Origin: Zygnema cylindricum
Lineage: Eukaryota; Streptophyta; Zygnematophyceae; Zygnematales; Zygnemataceae
Direction: 5' to 3'
Assembly: GCA_037447655.1 (NCBI GenBank)
Contig: JBBHKE010001434.1
Span: 21,560-85,559, forward strand
Length of the DNA stretch: 64,000 bases
Under the pieces are notes generated by a model. That model did no database searches, was not told where the DNA came from, and saw nothing but the letters and a program-made list of their open reading frames with translations. Each line of letters starts with the position of its first letter. The first letter of the stretch is position 1. Below, one piece after another: positions 31,768 through 41,657 of this stretch. The position numbers and the translations under genes were made by a program.

Positions 31768-33350
31768 TGTTTTTTCTTTTTGGTTTTTTTTTTTTGGGTT
31801 CTAATTTTTGTGTGTGTTGTGTTTTGTGCGTTTTGTTTGGAGGAAATTTTGTGCAGATTTTTTTAAGACCGATGACGAAGACAAGAAGAATGAAGACGAA
31901 GACTGAAGACGAATACGGAAGACGATGACTAAGGAGAAGACGAAGACCAAGAAGAAGACGAAGACGTCGACGAAGACGTTGACTGATTGTGTGGTCATTT
32001 GTGTGGGTTGTCTTTTGTGTGGTTTGCTGTTTGTGGGTTCGAACTTTATTGTTTTGCCCTTTGTGTTTATTTTCCTTTGTGTGGTTTGTATGTTTTGTCT
32101 TTTGTGTGTTGACTTTGTTGTGTGGTTTTTTTTTTGGTCTTTTGTATGTTTTGTATTTTGCGTTGTCTTTGGTGTGGTTTGTTCTTTCTGTAGTTTCCCT
32201 TTTGTGTGTTCAATTTTTTGTGTTTTGTTCAGTGTTGTGTTTTGTGTGTTTTATATTTGTGGTTTGTCTTTTGTGGGTCTAACTTTTGTGTGTGTCCTCT
32301 TTTGTGCGTTTTGTTTTAGAAGAAATTTGTGCAGATTTCTTTTAAGACTGGAGATGAAGATTGAAGATGAAGACGAAGACTGAAGTCGAATACCGAAGAC
32401 GAAGACGAAGTAGAAGACAAAGACGAAGAAGAAGTCGAAGACGTCAACGAAGACGAAGACGAAGACTGATTGTGTGGTTATTTGTGTGTTTTTTCTCTTT
32501 TGTGTTATCTTTTGTGTGGTTTGTTGTTTGTGGTTTCTAACTTTATTGTTTTGCCCTTTATTTTTGTTGTCCTTTGTGTGGTTTGTATGTTTTTTCTGTT
32601 GTGTATTCTTTTTCTGGTGTTTCGTCTTTTGTGTGTTGTCTTTGGTGTGTTGTCTTTTGTGTTTTGTCTTTTGTGTGGTTTGTTCTTTGTGTAGTTTCTC
32701 TTTTGTTTGTTCAGTTTTTTGTGTTTCGTCTTGTGTTGTGTTTAGTGTATTTATCTTTGTCGTGTGTCTTTAGTGGGTTCATCCTTTGTGTGTTTTGTCT
32801 TTTGTGTGTGTTTTGGAGGAAATTTTGTGCAGATTTTTTTTAAGACTGAAGATGAAGATTGAAAATGAAGACGAACACCGAAGACGACGACGACGAAGAA
32901 GATGAAGACGAAGACGACGATGTAGACGAAGATGAGTCCTGATTATAATGGTTATTTATGTGGGTTGTCTTTTGTGTGTTTGTTTTCTTTTGTCTTCTCT
33001 TTTGTTTGGTTTGCTGTTTGTGGGTTCTAACTTTATTGTTTTGCCCTTTTTGTTTGTTGTCCTTTGTGTGGTTTGTATGTTTTATCTTTTGTGTTTTGTC
33101 TTTTGTGTGGTTTGTGTTTGTTTTTGAAAGCTTTTCCTCAATAGATCAGGCTGTGAGGGGATGATTAGGACTTAGAATAATTTTGGTCTAAGTCAGTTGT
33201 AATACTTACCTTTAATAGTGTTACAGTAGCAAAAGGACAATAGAGTGTATTGTACTTCTACAGGGACACGCGTCGGCACTTGAGGACTGGGCAAATATTT
33301 TGGAAGGGCGTCGACACTCACTTACACGTGTCAACCATCGAACAAGCTGA
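20233..33350 (+). CDS. Candidate four-exon gene, 135-residue protein of unknown function
   Basis: Exons 20233-20247, 20367-20433, 22381-22619 and 33264-33350 join with consistent phases into one 136-codon frame. It opens ATGACAGCTGCAAAA|GTGAGT. Exon 2 follows TTTTTTCAG and ends ACCATAG|GTTAGT. Exon 3 follows CACGCAG and ends CGTCTCGAG|GTAAAT. Exon 4 follows TTCTACAG and ends in TGA. The product is Ala/Lys-rich: MTAAKQQVKAAAILDENKPT at the start, a flexible middle (PAFGLGSTASNHAAPGKAK), then a helix-prone end (TATLAARLEGHASALEDW). No domain is recognised. The third intron (10.6 kb) contains the satellite array and the second holds CT-rich repeats. Such a long repeat-filled intron is the weak point: exon 4 could belong to another gene, or more exons may exist. 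Confidence 0.45.
20367..20433 (+). CDS. Unknown gene, exon 2
   Basis: A T18 run and TTTTTTCAG precede CAACAG. It encodes QQVKAAAILDENKPTENKVE plus TI and ends with one base of the next codon before GTTAGT. An alternative acceptor six bases on (CAACAG|GTA) would drop the two Gln. Confidence 0.5.
20960..21960. repeat. Tandem CT-rich intron repeats
   Basis: At least five diverged units of 150-300 bp carry GTCCAACATGCATTTATGA, then CAATTTCAAAACGAATACCT and TCTAACA, separated by variable T/C-rich filler. The marker word occurs near 21104, 21262, 21454, 21752 and 21917. Confidence 0.7.
22381..22619 (+). CDS. Unknown gene, exon 3
   Basis: 79 codons with GC content and codon use clearly unlike the flanking AT-rich and CT-rich sequence. 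It begins KAAPKNACPAGLCTWEASQD and ends KEKEMSMTATLAARLE at GAG|GTAAAT. The two leading bases complete a Glu codon with exon 2. Confidence 0.6.
22660..23160. repeat. Short-period AT-rich repeats
   Basis: 22680-22790 repeats CTTTAACT/ACTTTAACTG words. 22829-23160 repeats AATAATTTCAGTAATGGTAA-like units of 18-24 bp. They lie directly before the satellite array. Confidence 0.7.
23187..33140. repeat. Long satellite array, about 23 units of 0.35-0.5 kb
   Basis: Units start GATTGTGTGGTT at about 23187, 23666, 24072, 24557, 24912, 25416, 25820, 26248, 26646, 27064, 27471, 27878, 28286, 28697, 29104, 29531, 30231, 30627, 31129, 31563, 31984, 32467 and 32941; the middle units are spaced 405-430 bp. 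A truncated unit lies at about 29995. Each unit has about 250-300 bp of almost pure G and T (TTTTGTGTG words), a conserved junction GAAGGAAATTTTGTGCAG, then 60-180 bp of GAAGAC hexamers with almost no T, ending GATGAGTATT. Long open frames on both strands follow from this composition and I do not treat them as genes. A run of nearly pure T lies at 31690-31790. Confidence 0.95.
33264..33350 (+). CDS. Unknown gene, proposed last exon
   Basis: After TTCTACAG the frame reads GHASALEDWANILEGRRHSL and then TRVNHRTS before TGA. It continues the helix of exon 3 smoothly and is GC-richer than its neighbours. Another frame stays open to 33552, so the exon end could differ. Confidence 0.4.
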   Translation, partial: GHASALEDWANILEGRRHSLTRVNHRTS

Positions 33351-33712
33351 TTCGCAGAATCGTACGGAGGGAGTCGGAAGCAAACATCTGGGAATTGTTG
33401 TGTACGGGAGCAAGAATGAATCGTTGATACGAATCGAGTCGACGGACGCGATTCGAGCGGGGACCACAAGTGCCGAAGCACACTGTGCGTACTCAGGTGT
33501 TCCGTACTTCAGGATCACAGTTGGCTGGACTTTTATGACCGATGTTGACTAAGCGACAACAACTTTGTTTGTACGGTTTATATTTTTTAAAAACCTGAAA
33601 TGCATCTGTTTGTAGTCTAGCGCATTATGAAATTGTGTTTCACTGTTTAGATTACGGCAAGTAGCAATTTGGGTTTTGGAAGTACTATGAGTACACTGAC
33701 GTACGGTTTAGG

Positions 33713-33861
33713 TACTTTGTCATATCGTAGTACAGTACTTTAGTTCCATGTGTTAGCATCTGATTTGATGGTTAGCAGTAGACACGGTACTTTGTCATAT
33801 CGTAGTACAGTACTACAGTTCCAGGTGTTAGCATCTGATTTGATGGTTAGCAGTAGACACT
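33713..33861. repeat. Tandem pair of a 75-bp unit
   Basis: Two near-identical copies beginning GGTACTTTGTCATATCGTAG and ending GTTAGCAGTAGACAC, with about three differences. Confidence 0.9.
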
Positions 33862-34493
33862 CACTCAGTGTATAAAGTTTAAATTTTGATATCCAATTTT
33901 GGGACTATGGTAATCTAAGGGCAGATTTTGGGAAACTTGCAAAGATTCTATATCTTATGGTTTACTGGATTAATTTGGCTGAGTTTTCTGGAACAAAACA
34001 TGATTGTCACTAAAAAGTATTGATGACCAACAAAGGTTGAAGACCAAAATTCTAAAGGACTAAATACACAACAAAAATGCGTTAAAGGCCTAAAAAGAAA
34101 GACGAAAAGCCTAAAAGGAAAGAAAAGCAAGTACAACAAAACCAAACTATTTAAACACTACAAACTAACCTAGACACTAAAGCCTCAAACTACGCCCAAC
34201 TAAAGATCAGAACTAGATATCGTCTATATGCGTCAGGTGATGCGCCTTTGAAGCTAACAGTTGTCCACACATGCTAGATTTTGCACACACAATGCAATTT
34301 GATTATTCTACACGTTGGTGTAGTCTGATAAGAATGTTACTTATCCTTTAACAAGTTTTTGTTTTAATGTACTCGGGTGTTTACACGGCCTTCATACGCC
34401 AAAGAGCAGCAGACACGTGGCGGTCTACGCCTAAATTGTGGTAGATCGGGCTGTACTTGATGATCCCCGATTTTTGAGGAACCTCCGTGTTGC
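33862..34493. other. Non-coding stretch
   Basis: AT-rich, with no exon, repeat or RNA gene that I can support. Confidence 0.5.
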
Positions 34494-34495
34494 TA

Positions 34496-35033
34496 CACCG
34501 CGAATCGTTATTAGTGTCAACAACTCTAATTTGGGTTCTTCAAATTTTGATTTTTTCCCCAAACAGGATACATGATTTTAATTTTTCCTTGACGTTAATT
34601 AAGGTACCGTACAAAATAGTGTAAAGAACGAAATTGCAATAATATCTAAATAGTGTGGTGTACGGTCAATGTCAGACCGTACCTAAATGTACCTTTTCAA
34701 GTGAAAATTTTACAAAAAATGAATTAAATCAGACGCACACGCATAGGAATGTGCGCTCAAAAAACGGGATTGGTCTTACAAGTAAATTAGTCTGACATGT
34801 ACGGATATTTAAATTTCACGACGGTGTACGATTTCTAATATTTTGTACGAATACATAAAATAATGTGTATAATCGTACAGAAAATTTTCCATTTTTGCTG
34901 TTCCAAATTAGCATTAACGCCGAAATTAGAATACACCTTTTTAAAAAAAAAAATCAAATTCTTAATTAGCATCAATTACGGTAAATTTACTTCCACACTA
35001 TTTAAACCTTGACACTAATAACGATGCGCGGTG
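34496..35033. mobile_element. TA-flanked MITE (538 bp)
   Basis: TIRs CACCGCGAATCGTTATTAG and CTAATAACGATGCGCGGTG with TA on both sides. There is no coding capacity. TA duplication and short TIRs point to the Tc1/mariner group (Stowaway-like). Confidence 0.75.
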
Positions 35034-35116
35034 TAGTAGTCCACATCGACCGTACGCGGCGAGGTTAGCGCACGTCATCGAATCGGGAGCGTTTTTCTTG
35101 CGATCATTCCAAACAG

Positions 35117-35317
35117 TAGTGTTGGGTATCGGGTAGTTTCATATCGCGATAATTTCGATATTCGATATATCAAATATCGATCGAGCAGATTCCTCGATAT
35201 ATCGTACCGGGACCAACATAAATTATTGCGATATATATCGCAAAAATTGCGTGTCCGTACAGTCAGAGTACGGAAACCGTACAAAAAAACGTACGAAGAA
35301 TCGTACGGATATTCCCC

Positions 35318-35351
<34 letters not shown>

Positions 35352-35558
35352 TTCACTGAGCGCTCAGTGGGGGGGGGTTGAAAAAAAATTACAAAATTTT
35401 CATTTTCGATAAATCGTCGATACGATATATCGCCAATATATCGGCGATATATCGCGATAATTTGGTTTTCGATATATCGAAGCGATATATCGATTATCGG
35501 GTAGTTCAAATTCGATATATATTGAATATCGGCAATAGGTCCTCGATACCCAACACTA
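35117..35558. mobile_element. hAT-like MITE with 8-bp TSD CCAAACAG
   Basis: TIRs TAGTGTTGGGTATCGGG and CGATACCCAACACTA, target duplication CCAAACAG at 35109-35116 and 35559-35566. The interior has dense GATATATCG palindromes and a poly-C tract at 35317-35351. It is a short relative of the 17959 element. Confidence 0.85.
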
Positions 35559-35887
35559 CCAAACAGACACGAGTCACAAGAGGTGCTATTCCGCAAAAAT
35601 CTATAAAGATAGAGCGTCAGTAATTGGATCGTCATTATGCATAGCATCACAAAACATGAGGCGCCACGCAAACCGCTCGATTATTTGAATTCGAGGCGCG
35701 AATATAACCAACATAATTTACGAACCACAATGACGTAGCAAAACTGTGTCGCATACGGAATAAAATGTCGGTGCTACGTTTAAAAATAGTTACATTGTCT
35801 TTTGCGAGTTATTAAATAGCGTGGACGCCACCGGATTATTCATTGGGTACAATACCGGTTATTCACCGTATTATAGTACGGTACTAT

Positions 35888-36378
35888 TGTTAGATTCAAT
35901 GTTGTAATCGGCTGTCGTGGATTGTCGCGCGGCCATATAATTTGTCGTTTTGTCTTTGTGGGTGGTTTGGCGTCATTATGTCTTTTAGATCCTTTTGTAG
36001 ATTCCTGCTCTCGCGTAGATTCGGTTTTGCGACGACCAGGTTCAATTGTCGTTTGGTTTGTACGGGTTTGTTTGGGTTGTACGTTTAGGTACATGTTTGC
36101 GTTGTACTTTAGTTTTATGTTGTTTCGCGTATGAACGCGATTTGATTTGTAGGCGCTCAGTGCGCACTTTATAGTTTGGTTTGTTTTTTAGTTTGATTGT
36201 GTGACGTTACATTTGCAGTACTATATACTGCAGCTTAGTGGGAGGGAAAACTTAATCTTTTTTGGGAGAAAATGTCCGTGAAATATATTGGCTTTCGTGG
36301 ACAGTTTTCTCTTGTCTGAATGTTTTTTTTTGCTCCGGTGTAATCTTGCACTCTGCATTTTTGTGTGAGATCCTTTCA
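35888..36378 (+). mobile_element. Probable copia-type LTR
   Basis: Begins TGTTAG and ends TTTCA, followed by two bases and a primer-binding site. The 3' end is well defined by that site. The 5' end is inferred from the TG dinucleotide and typical length. No second LTR is in the window. Confidence 0.45.
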
Positions 36379-36380
36379 AG

Positions 36381-36392
36381 TGGTATCGGAGC
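36381..36392 (+). other. Primer-binding site complementary to initiator tRNA-Met
   Basis: TGGTATCGGAGC differs by one base from TGGTATCAGAGC, the usual copia site, and starts two bases after the CA end of the proposed LTR. The internal region that follows is too decayed to show gag. Confidence 0.6.
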
Positions 36393-36424
36393 TTGTGTGC
36401 TCCCTTAAGGTGTAGAAGTGTGGC

Positions 36425-37979
36425 TAAGGACACCCTAAAAAACCCTAAAAAACCCTAAAAAACCCTAAGAACTACAGTAAGTTAGTGGAAATTATCTAAA
36501 ACAACGCAAAAGATCAAAATATGAAGTAAATATTTAATGTTCTTTTCCAAATGACTGTCAGAACTATAGCTCCAACATGGAACATTCAAACCTTCTCCTG
36601 TGCTTCTAAACAAGGAGATTTTTTATGCCAGCGAAGACCCACGAGACTAATAGCACTTCTAGTGTAGTCATTTTGAAAGCCTACAACCGCTTAATAACAA
36701 CAACCTTGTCGATGCCAAAGTGGAATTGGAGGGGAAACTGCTTCCTTACCATCTTACCTCGTTTTGCAGCGTGCAAATGTTTGGGGAAAGGAATTCAAAT
36801 AAAGATTGAAAGCGCGAGTAAACTTCCAAATAGGCAATATACAAGGAAGGCAGGGGAAACATCACTTTTTCAGCCATAGACAACATCCATGAACAAAGGG
36901 TCGTTTCAGGCATGGCGCACAAATGTCACGAAATTTTTGCAACGTCACAAGCAATTTTTAACAATCCGGTGCGTCATCACAAATTGTACACGGTGACAGA
37001 CGTCAGGGGCGTTGTCGACGTATAGAATCGTCACGAACTTAAGTTCCAATTTTGAGAGAACACATAGAGACACTTGAAATCTGGGTTCGCAAGATACGCG
37101 CTAAAATACAAAGTAAGTACACTAAGTTACAACTACATGGGGCCACACCCTTAGTTCATTGTAAGCGCATATAAGATTCGAAAACAAGATGTGCACTGCA
37201 ACGAAAAACGACAAAATAATAGTACACCAGCTCATCACATTCCACGTCGTGAGATCTAGTTTGACTGATGTCGAAAGAAACCGTATGTACTTACAATGTA
37301 AAAGACAACAAATTAAATTGGATTGTAAATTGGAAAGGTGGTGAGATGGATCCTATAAACTTACAAGTACAGCTCGACCACTATGTTGATCGTGTAAATG
37401 GACTGTAAGTAAGATCGCTTGATTCTTTCCTCTTACGACGTTCAAATATTTTTTGTTTTGTGAAAACTAAATAACGATTTTTTAGTTTAGTTAAAAACCT
37501 TATCGATACACCAAAACAATCATAGGTAAAAGAAATTGCCACGTGTACTTTTTGTAAAACCTTTTGACGTGGCAAAGGTGCAGCCATGGTGACTATGAGG
37601 ACCATGATGATTAGAATGCTGCGTTTCTTGTTCCACGTGGCAACTAGATGGGGCGTAATGATGCATGAAACGCTACTTTGGATTTTAGCGCAGATTTTAT
37701 GATGTACTTTTCAAAGTTCGCTTATGTCAATCGTTACTTGCTCGTTCATTACTTCGAATATGTGACAGTTATAGACGTCGCTAATATCTTGAGACACATG
37801 TAAAGCCAACTAACTGACAATTGTAGACGCCAACGACCTTTGGACAAACTGCGGACATTTGTACACTACAACGAGCTCCTGCGAACGTTTGTCGACGCCA
37901 ACAAACTCTTGACAATTGTAGACGCTCACACTTGGAAAACATAAGCAATCGCCTACGTCTACAAATGGGATGTACAATA
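36425..37979. other. Non-coding stretch with CCCTAAAAAA repeats
   Basis: 36434-36470 has CCCTAAAAAA about four times. The rest holds decayed retroelement-like or unique AT-rich sequence. A 84-codon frame at 36625-36879 has no recognisable similarity. Confidence 0.4.
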
Positions 37980-38669
37980 CACCGTGAATCATAATTGAAG
38001 TAAAGAAAAAATTAGAGTAAAAGAGAAAAAATAATTAGAGTTATGAACTCTAATTTGGGTGATATAATTTTTTCAAAAAGAAATTTTACTCTTATTTGTT
38101 TAAGGACTCTAATTTGGCACGCTAATATCTCTTCTGTAAATAAAGGATTCGTACATAATTTGACAAAACGGACAATTTATCGTCACTATGACGTTTTCAC
38201 TACGCGGTTTGTTTAAACACACAGTTTATCGTCACTGTGACGTTTTCACTACGCGGTTTGTTAAAACCCACAATTTATCGTCACTATGTCGTTTTCACTA
38301 CGCGGTCTGTTAAAAAACACAGTTTATCGTCACTATGACGTTTTCACTTCACGGTTTGTTAAAACGCACCATTTATCGTCACTATGACGTTTTCACCACG
38401 CGGTTTGCTAAAACGCAGTTACATGATAACGCCATTATTAAATTTTTATTTGTACATTTTTACTTATAAAAGTACAATTTTGCACGGTCGGACGTCGTCC
38501 GTACTCCGCACTATTTAAGTTAACATATATTAGAATTTTAAACCCTAATTAAACCTTACCTTAAATAGTATAATGAAAACTTTAGAATCATTTACTCTAT
38601 TTAACGTGATAGAGTTGAAATTTAGGGCGACCGAATTAGCGTTATTTACTCTAATTACGATTCGAGGTG
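37980..38669. mobile_element. TA-flanked MITE (690 bp) with an internal 49-bp tandem array
   Basis: Starts CACCGTGAATCATAATTGAA and ends CTCTAATTACGATTCGAGGTG, with TA on both sides. The TIRs are related to those at 34496 and 46837 but more diverged. Confidence 0.65.
38171..38420. repeat. Five-unit 49-bp tandem array with palindromic cores
   Basis: The core CGTCACTATGACG (CGTCA-n3-TGACG) recurs at 38181, 38230, 38279, 38328 and 38377, exactly 49 bp apart, followed each time by TTTTCACTACGCGGTTTGTT. Variation in the 13-bp core is limited to the central base and one arm position. Confidence 0.95.
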
Positions 38670-38794
38670 TAGTGTGTTTCCAACGTGCGCCTTTAGACTG
38701 ACTCTGATTATTCTTTTTTAACAACATGACAAAAATGACTTTTCGCTTCAATGTGAACTTCAATCACACATCACATAGTTAATTGATAGCCGAC

Positions 38795-39045
38795 TTCTCG
38801 ACAAGGATTACTTCGTTGCTAATCTTTATAAATGTTGAAGTTTTCTTAGCCATTAAAAAACATCTTTCTTTGTACACACTTGTCGGCTTGTCAATCCGAT
38901 GGTTTGTATTGGAAGGCAAAATTCTCACCTTCTTATTGGCAATCTTCAATTGGCAATCCGACAAATGTGCACGGAGAAAAAATGTTTTTAAGTGGTAAAA
39001 AAAAATTAGCACTGACAATGATTAGCATAGTGCTTTGTATTGGTA
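38795..39045. mobile_element. Diverged hairpin related to the 11775-12178 element
   Basis: Left part (TTTCTTTGTACACACTTGTCGG) and right part (CCGACAAATGTGCACGGAGAAA) are inverted copies, as at 11800-12140. The ends are degraded. Confidence 0.45.
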
Positions 39046-39097
39046 GACAGTTGCTAAGAACCTACAGGCATTTTTTTTTACCTATCAATAATAAATA

Positions 39098-39464
39098 AAT
39101 TGGCTCGATATATCGGTATCGCTACTATTGCGATAAATTTCCGATACATCACGATGGATTACCGATAGTTATTGGGCCGATAAGTATCGACAATAACTCG
39201 GTACTCTAATGAGGAACAAATTATGAAAAAAAAAATCAAAATCACTCCTCTCAGTCGCGACTTCTCCGATCTCATTTCTACCTTCATTTTTGTACCATAC
39301 ATTTCGTACTATTTGTACAGACCAGAACCAAACTGATAATTTTCAGTGATAAGTTTTTGTTGGTACCGGAACGATACTTCAGGCTCCTCAGCGTTCGACA
39401 ACCAATAACTATCGACATCATTTTTATTGCGGTAATCTTTTACCCGATGCACAACACTGGGAAT
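39098..39464. mobile_element. hAT-like MITE fragment
   Basis: GATATATCGG words at 39106-39190 and the end CCGATGCACAACACT at 39448-39462. The left terminus is mutated or lost. Confidence 0.5.
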
Positions 39465-39802
39465 TATGCATGCCTCACTGTTTGTAACTCTGAGACCTCC
39501 ATAAGTCCTCAGAGTGGACAGCTTCCAAGAAGCCTCTAGGATAATCCTGACCCCTTTGTGATTAAGCAAAGATAACTGCCACCCTGGCAGACAAAAACGC
39601 TGACCAAAGCCCATTTTCTAATGGCGTTATTTTTACTACAGCTATCAATAACCAACAGCTTGCGACTCCTCAGACTTCATAGCAAGGCCATGGTTGTTTT
39701 TGAATAGTGACTTTTAATAGTCAAACCAAGACCAGACATGTTTATCATGCTTTACATACCATGTTTTTACTTCCATCTTTACTCTAGCCTCTTCAGCGCT
39801 GA

Positions 39803-39812
39803 NNNNNNNNNN
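39803..39812. other. Assembly gap (10 N)
   Basis: Ten N bases; the real gap length is unknown. Flanks are C-rich and G-rich simple sequence. Confidence 1.
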
Positions 39813-39964
39813 CCCCTTCCCCCCCTCTCCCTCCCAATCTCCCTCCTCCTGCCCCACGCGCCCGCACGTAGGCGGACTCTGGGTGCTTGCAGGGGGGTGC
39901 AGGGATGCGCAGATACAGGATGTTGTAGGGCAGACATAGAGGCATTTGCAGGGGAGCATGCGCA

Positions 39965-40117
39965 GGGGGGGGGGGGGGGGGACATGCAGGGAGGGATATG
40001 CTCTGCACCCCCCTGTTCCCCCCTGTTCAGAGGGATGGAGGGATGGAGGGATGGAGGGATGGAGGGATGGAGGGATGGAGGGATGGAGGGATGGAGGGTT
40101 GGAGGGATGCAGGGATG
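39965..40117. repeat. (GGGATGGA)n minisatellite and poly-G
   Basis: About eleven GGGATGGA octamers at 40029-40117, preceded by a G16 run near 39965. Confidence 0.9.
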
Positions 40118-40463
40118 GGGGGGTTCTATCTGCACCCTGAATATTTTGTGTAAAGAATATATTCTTATTCTTCTCCTTCTCATTTATAAAGTTTCCATAG
40201 TTTTGAACTCAAACCTTTGAAGAGAAGCACATCACATTGTTTCCTTTTTTTCTTGGTTTTGCAGACGAATTTAACCATTTTGCTTTATCATTCAGAATAA
40301 ATTTGTACTGTAGAAACAATATTGATGTAGAAGACCCTAAAAACCCTATAAATACCTTCACAACCCTAAAGGAATCTTGTTTTAGCTTTCGAAAAACCCC
40401 AAAATTTAAAGAAACCTACAAAACCTAAAAAAAACAAGAAACTCTAGAAATCACATATTTAAC

Positions 40464-40563
40464 CTCAGAAGCGAAAAGAGTATCAGGAGAGGAGTCAGCC
40501 ATGGCAATAAGTTTTGTGAAAGGCGGCCGATACAATATTGCCATCGGGTACACGGCCCAGGCC
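40464..40563 (-). CDS. Unrecognised gene, exon b
   Basis: 33 codons plus one leading base, AG acceptor after a T/C-rich tract, donor GTTAAATATG. Contains MAILYRPPFTKLIAMADSSP. Confidence 0.45.
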
Positions 40564-40840
40564 CTGTGAGCATATTCCTTCCGGAGTCATCAGGATTGAC
40601 CAATTTGGACAATATACTTTTCTTTGGAAGTATGAGAGAGAGAGGGAGTGGGGAGGGAGAGAGATAGGATGAGAAGGGGAGACTCTTTAGAGGGTGTCTC
40701 TCTCTCTTCTTTCCCCCTCCCTCTCTCTCCCAGTACACGGGGTCATCTGCTGCGTTTGCCCTCAACTGCAGGACATTCAATGCTAATTCATAAATTTCAT
40801 TACGTGGAGAATAGGCTAAAGAAAACGGGTTGCAGAACAT
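40464..40840 (-). CDS. Unrecognised gene fragment, two exons
   Basis: Exon a (40737-40840, from an ATG) reads MFCNPFSLAYSPRNEIYELA then LNVLQLRANAADDP and ends CCCCGT|GTACTGG. Exon b (40464-40563) follows CTCACAG and reads AWAVYPMAILYRPPFTKLIA then MADSSPDTLFASE, ending GAG|GTTAAA. The shared codon gives Val, and the phases agree. The intron carries a CT tract before the acceptor. I cannot name the family. The gene lies 650 bp downstream of the UBX gene on the same strand and probably continues leftwards toward the simple repeats and gap. The start is uncertain: an acceptor (TTTAG|CC at 40815) lies inside the frame. Confidence 0.45.
40737..40840 (-). CDS. Unrecognised gene, exon a
   Basis: Open from ATG at 40840, or from the acceptor at 40815/40816, to the GTACTG donor. 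SPRNEIYELALNVLQLRAN looks like an amphipathic helix. Confidence 0.4.
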
Positions 40841-41492
40841 AGTCAATACACTATATAGATTGTTGCTACAACTTCATAAATCCTGCTATTACACGTTTCA
40901 TTCAGTTTCTGCTTCATAAAGGAGACCCTTCTTGAGTATTCTATTTTTACTCATCTAGAAGCATGGTACTGAAAAAGCTGATAGCTACAGTATTTTTATC
41001 TTTTTTAAGGGTCTTATTCTCGATGCGAATGAAGGGAAAACGAAGGGCCCTGCATTGGTTTAGCATTGTTCTTCGATTATATTTCAAAAAGATAAGCTAT
41101 CTAATCCTCAACTACCAAATCCCACAACATAATCATATTGTGAAGCAAAAGCATTCGTGATTTCATTCTGAGACGATAGCATTTGTGTAGTGAGATAGAT
41201 AATTTTTAGTCAGATATCACAAGAAATCATGAAAATAAACAAATTTGCTGAGAACAGAATGACAGTGTGGTTTTTGCGCACCATTCAGACATACACACGA
41301 GTGAGACAAAGTGATTAGCTTCTTTCCAAGAATACACAGCAGTCGAGCCCAGTACAATCCAACTCAAATAGTGAAATATTTGAGCAAGACACCAGACAAA
41401 GCTCCATCAACAAGTGAAAAACCACGTCCACATGACCCTTGCTCTTCCAAACAATGACAACCACGCGGCCATCTTTCTCCCTCGCATGTATA

Positions 41493-41657
41493 TTAAACCC
41501 ATGTCATGGCAAGAATGCTGTTTGCCAAACCCAACTCCTTCACACTGGTTTCTGTATTTAGGTCAAGTGAGGCAGCTCCAGGAATCATCGGAGCCAATCG
41601 GAATAGCCTCCCATCCGATGCCTCTGGAACTTGCTGGCAGCAAAAAGTACGCAAGTA
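41493..41657 (-). CDS. UBX gene exon 10, stop
   Basis: TTCTGCAG|TAC to TAA, 54 codons plus stop. GRLFRLAPMIPGAASL holds the cis-Pro turn region and LGLANSILAMTWV the last strand of UBX. Confidence 0.92.
   Translation of the reverse strand, partial: YLRTFCCQQVPEASDGRLFRLAPMIPGAASLDLNTETSVKELGLANSILAMTWV

Noticed and set aside
36434-36470. Interstitial telomere (CCCTAAA-like)
   Set aside because: The unit is CCCTAAAAAA, only about four times, and does not match a standard telomere repeat; A-rich chance sequence is likely.
38171-38420. CRISPR-like array (regular 49-bp period)
   Set aside because: Units are continuous tandem repeats without variable spacers, inside a eukaryotic MITE.
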